NCBI GenBank assembly: GCA_964650085.1
Contig: CAZYSE010000014.1
Location: 1-22,507 of the forward strand
DNA from: KLAP211 sp964650085
Lineage (GTDB): Bacteria; Patescibacteriota; Dojkabacteria; J137
Reading direction: 5' to 3'
DNA: 22,507 nucleotides
Shown here in pieces: positions 14,169 to 21,900 of the stretch. Positions within the stretch are counted from its first letter, which is position 1, and every line of letters starts with the position of its first letter. A program made the position numbers and the translations under genes. The notes under the pieces are model-generated. The model did no database searches. It saw nothing but the letters and a program-made list of their open reading frames with translations, and was not told the origin of the DNA.

Positions 14169-15157
14169 ATAATAGAGGGGTAGTATCAACAATGGTTGTA
14201 GAGGAAATTGAAGAAGTCTTAGAACAAAGCTTAAGACCAAATAGTCTCGACCAAATGATAGGTAGGGAAAGGGAAAAGAAGGGGATTGAAATGATGATAA
14301 ATTCGGCTAAGATCAAATCAAAACCATTAGATCACATACTTTTTCATGGTCCACCAGGGCTTGGTAAAACATCATTTGCTCATGTTATTGCTAAGGAAAT
14401 GGGAGTAGGTATTCATATTACTAACGGGACAGTTTTAGATAAAACGGGTGACTTAGCTGCAATACTTTCTAGCTTAGAACCAAACTCAATATTATTTATT
14501 GATGAAATTCACAGATTGAATGGCAAAATAGAGGAGATGCTTTATCCAGCAATGGAAGACAAGGTTCTAGACATCATTGTAGGAAAAGGCCCAAGTGCAA
14601 AATCGCTACGAATCGACTTGCCAGACTTTACATTGATTGGCGCAACTACCAAGATGTCGTCAATAAGTTCGCCATTACGTGACAGATTTGGTGCGCATTT
14701 TAGATTAGATTTCTATTCTGATGAAGAACTGGGACGATTAATTCAGCAGAAAGCGGGGATATTGCAAGTAAAAGTAGACGATAAGGCTTCACTTAAAATG
14801 GCCAGATCATCGAGGATGACGGCAAGGGTAGCAATTAGAATACTTAAGAGGGCCATCGATACAGCTGTTGTAGCTAATGTGAATCTCATTACCATGGACA
14901 TTGTAGATAGTACTCTAGAGCTGTTAGGGATTGATGAAAATGGATTAGACCAAACTGATCGAAAAATCCTTCATATAATGTATTATAATTTTGATAACAA
15001 ACCTGTAGGACTGAAAAACCTAGCAATGTCTTTATCTGAGGCTGAAGAAACACTGGAAGATGTTTACGAACCATACCTAATAAAAAGTGGTTACATTAAA
15101 AGAACACCAAAAGGTAGAGTTTTAACTAGCACTGGAGAGAAAATACTATTAAAATAA
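14165..15157 (+). CDS. ruvB: Holliday-junction branch-migration ATPase RuvB
   Basis: This 330-residue AAA+ motor drives branch migration with RuvA. It shows LRPNSLDQMIGRE (23-35), Walker A HGPPGLGKTS (61-70), Walker B LFIDEIHRLN (110-119), sensor 1 LIGATTKM (157-164), and SSPLRDRFGAHFRLDFY (168-184) with the arginine finger. The C-terminal winged helix ends with the DNA-contacting GYIKRTPKGRVLT. ATG 14165 overlaps the ruvA stop by four bases. A slightly later Met at residue 10 is possible. There is no Shine-Dalgarno, so coupling to ruvA probably drives its translation. Confidence 0.96.
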   Translation: MNNRGVVSTMVVEEIEEVLEQSLRPNSLDQMIGREREKKGIEMMINSAKIKSKPLDHILFHGPPGLGKTSFAHVIAKEMGVGIHITNGTVLDKTGDLAAILSSLEPNSILFIDEIHRLNGKIEEMLYPAMEDKVLDIIVGKGPSAKSLRIDLPDFTLIGATTKMSSISSPLRDRFGAHFRLDFYSDEELGRLIQQKAGILQVKVDDKASLKMARSSRMTARVAIRILKRAIDTAVVANVNLITMDIVDSTLELLGIDENGLDQTDRKILHIMYYNFDNKPVGLKNLAMSLSEAEETLEDVYEPYLIKSGYIKRTPKGRVLTSTGEKILLK

Positions 15158-15161
15158 GCAT

Positions 15162-16307
15162 ATGTTAACAAGACTAGGTACAAGACAAAGAGCAATAATT
15201 GGAGCACTTATTATAGGGCTTATAACTTTCTTGCTATTATCGGGATCCTTCAAATTCGCCGTTAGCACAATACTACCACCACAAAATCCATCAAATGTCT
15301 TAGCAGAAGAGCGTTATGGCGAGATTTCGCTTGCCTGGGACAAAGTAGAGGAGTACGATATTGAAAACTATAAGATTTATGTGGATAACTCTGAGTTCGT
15401 GAAACTCCGAAACGATGTGGATAACTACATAGTCACTGGCTTGGACTTGAATCAAAAAAATAACATAAAATTAGTTTCATCAGATGCTTCTGGTCGTGAG
15501 TCTGGAGGCGTAACTTATACTACTTCAGGAAACAGTTCACAGGTAAATGAGCTATTAAATACCTTAGATAGTTCAAGTCTAAGACTAAGGGACAATGTTA
15601 TTTATTCTATTTTACTTGCGTTAGGGGTTCTGATATTAAATTCCTGGGTATTGTTCTTTAAGCATACACAGAAGAGTTTTCCAGTTACAGGAATATATCC
15701 ATCAATAGCGTTATTTCCTTTCTTCACATTAGGTTTTACGTTATTTGATAGCATTAGTAACGAAGTAGCTAGGTTGGTTCTAATACTAATTATGTCGACT
15801 GCATTCTCGGTAATAAGTTATATAGTATTATTGACGAATAACATATTGCACGGGTCGATTCAGTATCAACTGCCTCTAGAACAAGCAGCTAAAGCTGTTC
15901 AATTTATCTTCTCATTACTATCTACGTATTTAATTATGGTATTCATTTTAGGAGCTGATATAGATATCGTAAGAAGATTAGTCTTCATACTGCCTTTTAT
16001 TTTCTTCTATGCATACTCATCCATTTGGTTCTTAAGGCACTTGAGAAAGAAAGACGTACTTAATAAAAGCTTACTTATAACCATACTAGTAGGGCTATCT
16101 ATCTTAGTTATCTCTGTATGGCCAATAGATAGCGTATATTCAATATTATTTTCTGCCGTAGTTTATTACATCCTTCTTAACGTAGCTTTGGAGAATCGAA
16201 AAAAGATCCCTACTGGATACTGGGTAGAGTACGGGATTCTAATAGTCCTAACTGTAATAGTACTGTTCACCACCGCCTTCTGGGGAATCAACGGAAGCAT
16301 TATCTAG
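15162..16307 (+). CDS. Polytopic membrane protein with fibronectin type III-like domain
   Basis: This 381-residue protein is not a family I can name. Transmembrane segment 1 (about 11-29) is followed by an extracytoplasmic domain (about 36-125). That domain has an FN3-like pattern: GEISLAWDKVEEYDIENYKIYVD (48-70 region), then YIVTGLDLNQKNNIKLVSSDASGRES, where W, YKIY and the last strand align with FN3 repeats. About eight further hydrophobic segments follow from residue 145 to the end (for example SILLALGVLILNSWVLFF and LIMSTAFSVISYIVLL). The fold could sense or bind something outside and span the membrane many times. It lies 4 nt after ruvB, so it is probably cotranscribed with it. Confidence 0.75.
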   Translation: MLTRLGTRQRAIIGALIIGLITFLLLSGSFKFAVSTILPPQNPSNVLAEERYGEISLAWDKVEEYDIENYKIYVDNSEFVKLRNDVDNYIVTGLDLNQKNNIKLVSSDASGRESGGVTYTTSGNSSQVNELLNTLDSSSLRLRDNVIYSILLALGVLILNSWVLFFKHTQKSFPVTGIYPSIALFPFFTLGFTLFDSISNEVARLVLILIMSTAFSVISYIVLLTNNILHGSIQYQLPLEQAAKAVQFIFSLLSTYLIMVFILGADIDIVRRLVFILPFIFFYAYSSIWFLRHLRKKDVLNKSLLITILVGLSILVISVWPIDSVYSILFSAVVYYILLNVALENRKKIPTGYWVEYGILIVLTVIVLFTTAFWGINGSII

Positions 16308-16430
16308 TAATGTTTTAGACCTTGGGTCGGACAGAAATAACCTCTTACTAAATATAAGGTGCATTATACTCAGTAACCTTTCGCCCTTTTCTCACCTACT
16401 CTCGAGCCATTTTTAAGCAACCCCACTACT

Positions 16431-16454
16431 TCGTCATCCCGCACTTGTTGCGGG
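16431..16454. repeat. CGTCATCCCGCA-type repetitive hairpin
   Basis: TCGTCATCCCGCACTTGTTG and the following CGGG form a 6-bp stem (CCCGCA/TGCGGG) with a CTTGT loop. This wording is like short dispersed palindromes I know from many bacterial genomes. It shares the CGTCATCC beginning with the element at 17057-17064. Confidence 0.5.
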
Positions 16455-16649
16455 ACTGATTCAATTCTTTTTATTAATTATTCAATTTTTCGATCTATTC
16501 TACTTTTCGTTCAAAATTCTCTATTTTGTACTGTTGACTAGTTATTATCCTTACTGGATTTACGTATCAGCTCTGCTCTGCCTTTGATGCGATTAGCCCA
16601 TAAGGGTATTCGAGGTATACAAGTAGAGAAGTTGAGCGTTTTATTGAAT

Positions 16650-16680
16650 CTTAGTTCTTTAAATCTTTGGATCTTTGCGG
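16650..16680 (+). repeat. Pyrimidine-biased intergenic repeat, copy C
   Basis: CTTAGTTCTTTAAATC, TTTGGATC and TTTGCGG follow the same module style as the copies near 388 and 6739. The similarity is clear but not exact. Confidence 0.35.
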
Positions 16681-16754
16681 TGAGCAATTGTATAGGCAAG
16701 GATCGAGTTTAAATGCGTTTTAAGGGCGGTTAGTGATATAAGCTGAGTATTTGT

Positions 16755-16830
16755 ACCTCCAAGAAAAATCCCTAAGTTCCAATTTCTAATATCTAGAACG
16801 AAATCACAAATTTCAAATCTGAAATCTGAA
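16755..16830 (-). repeat. AAATTTCAAATCTGAAATC-type repeat
   Basis: The stretch has tandem-like modules: TTCCAATTTCTAATATCTAG, then ACAAATTTCAAATCTG and AAATCTGAAA. Its minus-strand reading gives the repetitive peptide FEICDFVLDIRNWNLGI, a kind of spurious translation I associate with dispersed repeats in CPR genomes. It has no coding role that I can see. Confidence 0.4.
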
Positions 16831-17052
16831 AAAATTGTTAAACGGAAATTATTTTTTCTAGGAGTTGTGTTTCTTTGATAAATTTTTTTGGGATGTGAAG
16901 GAAGTCGAAATATATTTTTTCTTTTAAAGTTTCTGGAAGTTTTGAAATGTATTCGCATATTTTATAACTTAATAAGTTGCAATAACTATTTCTCATTCCA
17001 GTATAAGTAAATTGGTATGCAGGTTTTCCTGCACAGAAGACTATTGTTGTTA

Positions 17053-17154
17053 AGAACGTCATCCTTGCGTAAGCGAGGATCCCGATCTAGAGCGATTAGG
17101 TAAGAGATGCTCGCTTTCGCCTGTCTACCGGCAGGCTCGCAAGCATGACGTTCT
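17053..17154. mobile_element. 102-bp element with 17-bp terminal inverted repeats (MITE- or REP-like)
   Basis: AGAACGTCATCCTTGCG (17053-17069) and CGCAAGCATGACGTTCT (17138-17154) are inverted repeats matching at 16 of 17 bases. The interior has GC-richer sequence with a further hairpin (GCCTG/CAGGC around 17119-17136). It encodes no protein. The structure suits a miniature non-autonomous element or a REP-type palindrome. No clear target-site duplication is visible (left flank GTTGTTA, right flank AGAACTG). Confidence 0.55.
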
Positions 17155-17238
17155 AGAACTGAATGTGGATAACTCAATAGAGGGATAGAGGGGAGAAAGC
17201 TTAGAAAAAGCACCTCTGCTTAAAGAACTGCCTTTTAG

Positions 17239-17269
17239 AAATACAAGTAACTTTTTCATTACTACTTGT
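17239..17269 (-). terminator. Weak terminator-like hairpin after the subtilase gene
   Basis: ACAAGTA (17243-17249) and TACTTGT (17263-17269) form a 7-bp stem overlapping the stop codon of the protease gene. In the minus direction only ATTTCT follows, so the T-run is poor. Confidence 0.3.
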
Positions 17270-18924
17270 TAGTCCTTGAGCTTTAGAACAGATAACGAGT
17301 TCAGTGTCTTAAATTTTGCTTTACCATTTATTATTGAATACGAGTTCACTCCCCATAAGTACTTTACATTCTTTTCTAAGTTCAAGCTCGCAAGATCGAT
17401 AGTTGCCTGACAGGTTTTTTTTGTATCACTACATTTTATCAACTCATCTGTTGCTACCACAAACCTTTTTGAATAGATTATTGACCCAGCTTTGTTAGTG
17501 ATAAACACTTCCATCTCCTGTGGCATGATTTGTTGGATTTTTTGTGGGATCCATTTAAACGTATTCAAAGTGGTGATATTCAGTGCTTCAGGTAAAGTAT
17601 TGTAAGTACCAGCCGGGAAAATTCCTTGTACTTTTAGCTTTGAAGATACCCTCATCATATCTAGACTAATAATTCCTAGACCTACAGGAGCTACGTTCCC
17701 AGCGAAGTTAATATGTCCATCAGTTCGAATAATCGTCTCTACTTGGTACGATCTAAGATTGTTCTGTGAATATAAAAACTTAGCTATAATTGCTGCAGCA
17801 TATGGAGAAGAAAATGATGTTCCAGAGCCTGAAGATATTTTTGAAGTACCTGGCCTAATTATCTTTACATTTAGCCCTGGTGCAGCAACATCTACAGTGT
17901 TTCCATAGTTTGAAAATTTTGATCTCCCTGCTTCCAATGAGTCAATTGAACCCACGCTAACTACATGCTTCAATGCTGCGGGATAGTAAGGCGAAGAACT
18001 GTTATTGTTACCCGAGGCAGCTACGAAAACAGTACCTTTCTCTCTATGATATTTTTGAATTAATTGCTCTGTCGCGGTAGATTTTCCTGGTCCAGCGAAA
18101 CTCATGTTAATTACATCTGCTCCGTTTCCTACAGCAAACTCGATGGCCTGATTAACATCCCAGCTGCTACAGTATTGATTGCAGACTTGAATTGGAATCA
18201 CAACACATTCGTTTTGGCATAATCCACCATTATAATGCTCGGATGGATTTGAGTTAGCAACTATAACTCCGGTTACAGAGGTTCCATGGCTAGTATCTCC
18301 TTGCTCAAGGTTTCCATCATCATTCGCAAAATCGTATCCTACGACTGCTCCATTCGATTTAAGTAATCGGGAAGAAATGCTTGGATGAGTTATGTTGATT
18401 GCAGTATCTAAAACAGCAACTCGAATCTTTCTCGTTGGAATTGCCCTCTCTTCTGGCTCGTCTGCCTCCTGTCTTATATTAACAAAAACTGAGTTATCGT
18501 CATCTTCTGTACTTGTATCGACTGTGCTAAGTTCGAAGTAGGTATTCGCTTCTAATGATTTTACTGAAGGTCTTTGTCTTATCGTATCTGAGAATCTTGT
18601 ATGTTCTGATACATTTTGACTTCCATACTTTACGATTGTATCGTTGTCTGTAACTCCGAAACCTCGAGCAGCTGTGTTATTCAAGGTTATTTTGTAAAAG
18701 TTGCTGTTAGGCAACTGCTCTACTTCATAGCTTGATAACTCCTGAGGAGATAGTACATCAGAAATACTCTTGCCTGATTGGACTTCAATAATAAATTCAG
18801 ACGGATTGACTAGGGCTTGAGGGTCAATTGCTGTAGCGTAAACTTTATTATCGACTATAAGGAAACTTGACGAAAAAGATACGATTGAGATTAGAATTGA
18901 TAAAGCTAGTGTTGCTATTTTCAT
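17269..18924 (-). CDS. Secreted subtilisin-like serine protease (S8 family)
   Basis: From ATG 18924 the protein is 551 residues. A longer frame uses TTG 18948, which I reject because it lies in the promoter. A signal peptide (MKIATLALSILISIVSFSSS, ending near VYA at about 30) is followed by an inhibitor-like propeptide region (about 40-165). The S8 catalytic domain has D173 (VAVLDTAIN), H213 (DTSHGTSVTGVI), oxyanion N306 (VAASGNNN) and nucleophile S370 (SGTSFSSPYAAA). Four cysteines at 236, 240, 248 and 252 (C-x3-C-x7-C-x3-C) form an unusual insertion between the His and Asn motifs. A beta-rich C-terminal domain of about 150 residues follows, with no cell-wall anchor motif. It is on the same strand as the giant fibre gene, 46 bp downstream of it, and has its own promoter. 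Confidence 0.93.
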   Translation of the reverse strand: MKIATLALSILISIVSFSSSFLIVDNKVYATAIDPQALVNPSEFIIEVQSGKSISDVLSPQELSSYEVEQLPNSNFYKITLNNTAARGFGVTDNDTIVKYGSQNVSEHTRFSDTIRQRPSVKSLEANTYFELSTVDTSTEDDDNSVFVNIRQEADEPEERAIPTRKIRVAVLDTAINITHPSISSRLLKSNGAVVGYDFANDDGNLEQGDTSHGTSVTGVIVANSNPSEHYNGGLCQNECVVIPIQVCNQYCSSWDVNQAIEFAVGNGADVINMSFAGPGKSTATEQLIQKYHREKGTVFVAASGNNNSSSPYYPAALKHVVSVGSIDSLEAGRSKFSNYGNTVDVAAPGLNVKIIRPGTSKISSGSGTSFSSPYAAAIIAKFLYSQNNLRSYQVETIIRTDGHINFAGNVAPVGLGIISLDMMRVSSKLKVQGIFPAGTYNTLPEALNITTLNTFKWIPQKIQQIMPQEMEVFITNKAGSIIYSKRFVVATDELIKCSDTKKTCQATIDLASLNLEKNVKYLWGVNSYSIINGKAKFKTLNSLSVLKLKD

Positions 18925-18930
18925 GGATGA

Positions 18931-18959
18931 AGTATAAATTGTAAACAATTAATTTGCAA
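18931..18959 (-). promoter_or_regulatory. Promoter of the subtilase gene with leaderless geometry
   Basis: On the minus strand TTGCAA (18959-18954) and TATACT (18936-18931) are spaced by 17 bp. The -10 is followed by exactly six bases and then the ATG, so the message would start at the A of ATG. It fills the 46-bp gap after the fibre gene. Confidence 0.5.
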
Positions 18960-18970
18960 ATAATTAGAGA

Positions 18971-21900
18971 TTACTTCTCTACTGCAACCCAGTTAAATAC
19001 CACATCAACAACTGCAGGTTCTGCAATGATTATTCTAAATCCAGTTTCTGTTACCTCAGATATTGCATATCCAGATAAGTAATCAATTGGAGTTAGTGTA
19101 ATTATTGGTGCTTCTGCAAATGCTTGTGCAAACGTCACCTCAACGAAACTAGTGTCTATTAATATTGTTGCAGTATCTTTTAGTGTGCCATTTTCAATTG
19201 CAGTTACTCTTGCAGATAGTGCATCAATTTGTGGTTGGTAGTTTACTCCTCCTGTTGCCCCTTCTACTGCTGCCAATCTTAAATCAAGAGCAGCTACACT
19301 AGTTTCTAACCCAGCTACTCTTGTTTCTAGTGCTGTGTATAAACTCATTTGGTCAGCATCTGCAGTAGCTAGAGTTAATAACTCTGTTGCGTGCGTGTTT
19401 ACAACATCGCCTAGATCAGCTAGAGAAACGTTTTGTGAATCTACTGTTAATCCAATGGTTTCAAGAATAACTTCGTTGTCATCTACTTTAGTATTAAGTT
19501 CCTGAACAGCCTTCATTGTTAATGGTAGTAGTCTAGTTGTTGAAATACTGTAGTATCCAGTATCTTCTAGATAAACAGCTGAAGGGAAAGCTTCAAGCAA
19601 GTTTTGTGCAATAAATCCTGTTTGTAAATCTCCGGCTGTTTCTACTTTGCCTTCTGATTCAACTCTTCTGAAATCAGAAATTACTATACCCATTAATGAT
19701 TGTAGTCCTTCCATTGCTGTAGGAGCAATGTCTGTCTTTAATCTTTCGTCTGAAGTTCCTCCAAATTCTAATGTTCCAGCATTAGATCTGATTGATTGAA
19801 TTGCTGTTCCATCTCCATCAACAATATCTATGAATCTACAAATACCAGTTGTAGAACAGTTGTCCGAGTTTGCTTGTATTCGAATACCTCTTGCGTCGTC
19901 TGAGTTACCATCTACATCGATTCGTAATCCAAATTGTCTAGTTCCTGCAAGTGCATTTCTAAATACCGATACTTGCGATGTAGCATCGAAAACTGTATTA
20001 ACACCTAAGCTTCCGTGAGCAGCAAATGTTGCGCTTGTTGATCGCCTAACTCTATCGTCTTGCGTCACGTAAATGTATTTGGCGTTTGGACTCATGGAAA
20101 TGTATTTATTGTTAGAAGAATCGAATAAGATATCACCTATTGGCGCCCATGTCACACCGTGATCAGTCGAAAGGAATACATCGTTACCAGGCACATTTAG
20201 TCTTATAGTTGCCATTTGGATACGTCCATCGGAGCTCATATCAACCGACGCCCATAATCTAGCCACATCTCTTGCAGTCCATGTTAGTCCGTAATCAGAC
20301 GAAGTGTACAATTGGTCTGAAGCTCCAACAGCAGTTGTTTGGTATTGTCCATTTGATGAAATTGCCATTGTTTCGTCCCAGCTTTTTACGGGACCTACAG
20401 CCGTCCAATTTACGCCGTAATCTGATGAACGGTATAGTTGACCTCCTACTGATCCAGCAGTTTGGTGTTTACCATCAGACGACATTCCTATTGAGTTCCA
20501 GCTTAATGAAGGACCTCTCTGAGTCCATGTCACTCCGTAATCGGAAGAAGTATAGATGAATCCTGCTGTAGCGTTTCCTATTACCGCAGTCATATACTTA
20601 CCATCTGCAGAGATTGCCACCTCATCCCAAACTCTTACAGCGTCTCTAGCAATCCATGTTACTCCATAGTCTGAAGAGGTGTAAAGATTTGTACTAGAGC
20701 CCGAAGCCACTTGATATTGTCCTGATTTGGAAATCGCAATATCTGTCCAGCCTCGAGCAGCATCTCTTAATGTAAACGTATTACCGTAGTCAGAAGATAC
20801 CCTAAGCTGTTCTGCTGAAATAGCGATTGAAACGTATTGACCGCTAGCAGACACATCGACATCTCGGTAGTTACCAGTAAATACTAAAGCCCCTTCCCAA
20901 TGCTGACCTATAGAACCTGGATCTACCTCGAATGAATCTTGTTGAACAATATTTGATCCATAAAGCGCTCCACCATCAGTCTGAACCACAAGATTGTTAT
21001 TTATCGAAGCATCGTTGAACACATCTAACGATCTTCCTGGTGTATCGTACTGAACTCCAACATTTCCTGCGTTATCAATTATAAAAGGTGTAGTATCGCC
21101 TGCCACATCATTTACTCTCATGCTAGTTCCTGTTCCTTGATTCGATATAAAGAATGCTCTCGCTGCGGAAGCTGGACCAGAAATTACAAGTTCTAGTATA
21201 TCGCCTGTATTAGCAGCATTATTTCCTGTAAGTGCGATTCTGTGTAAATCTCCAGTAAATGCTGTAGCTGTACTTGTTATGTCGAATCCTCTTCCACTAG
21301 TTAATGAATCAGCTATTTGAGTGTATCCAGTTGTAGTTGTACCTGGGAATGTTTGAGTGATCGCTCCGACTGCGTCTATTGATAATCTTGTTGTTCCACT
21401 TGTTTCAAAAGCTAATCCAAATGCATCGTTTGTTCCTAATACTCCACCTGCTCCAAAAGTGTTTCCGTTCTGATAAAAACATGCAGTAATTGCACAGTTA
21501 GCAAGTAAATCTACATTGACTGTTGCAGTTCTAAAGTTTAAGTTAGTACCATTCCACCATAAATCGCCACTGTTAGGAGCTGCTGGGTTAACACCTACAC
21601 TACTCACGATTCTGAGTGACGATTGTGCTGCAGTTGCTGCTTGAATGCTCAAAAGTGCTGTAGGATTGTTTAATCCGATACCTATTCTACTTGTACTTGC
21701 ATCTACAAAGAATAAGTTAGCATCTGTATCTCCTTCGATTCTTAGGTCATCATCTTCACCTGCTTCGTTGAATACTAATGTTCCTACACCTGCTGTGTCG
21801 AATGAAATGTCGTAATCATCTGCTGATGTTCCAATATTTAATGTGGCTGGGCCTAAGTATAAGTCTCTGAATCTGTTTGTATTTGAACCTAGGTCATAAG

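Larger units (their letters stand above)
16308..17268. other. 961-bp non-coding, repeat-bearing spacer between convergent genes
   Basis: No convincing gene is present. Short minus-strand frames (75-99 codons) are built partly from repeats and have no recognisable family. Visible structures are an inverted-repeat hairpin (16438-16454), pyrimidine-rich repeats (16650-16680), a CAAATTTC/GAAATCTG-type repeat (about 16755-16830), a perfect 6-bp hairpin TGCAGG-TTTT-CCTGCA (17018-17033), and a 102-bp element with terminal inverted repeats (17053-17154). The stretch 16831-17050 is AT-rich with homopolymer runs and could be a decayed gene, but I cannot identify it. Confidence 0.6.

Noticed and set aside
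16659..17213. Minus-strand frames of 74-99 codons in the large spacer
   Set aside because: They are composed partly of repeat-derived peptide and an inverted-repeat element, and one starts inside the other element. None has a family pattern.
19830..20559. Plus-strand frames of 62 and 95 codons inside the fibre gene
   Set aside because: They are antisense to a long, well-patterned coding region and have no independent support.
20030..20880. Calling the fibre protein a sialidase because of its Asp boxes
   Set aside because: Asp boxes are structural and occur in many propellers. I could not find the catalytic Arg triad or Tyr/Glu pair.
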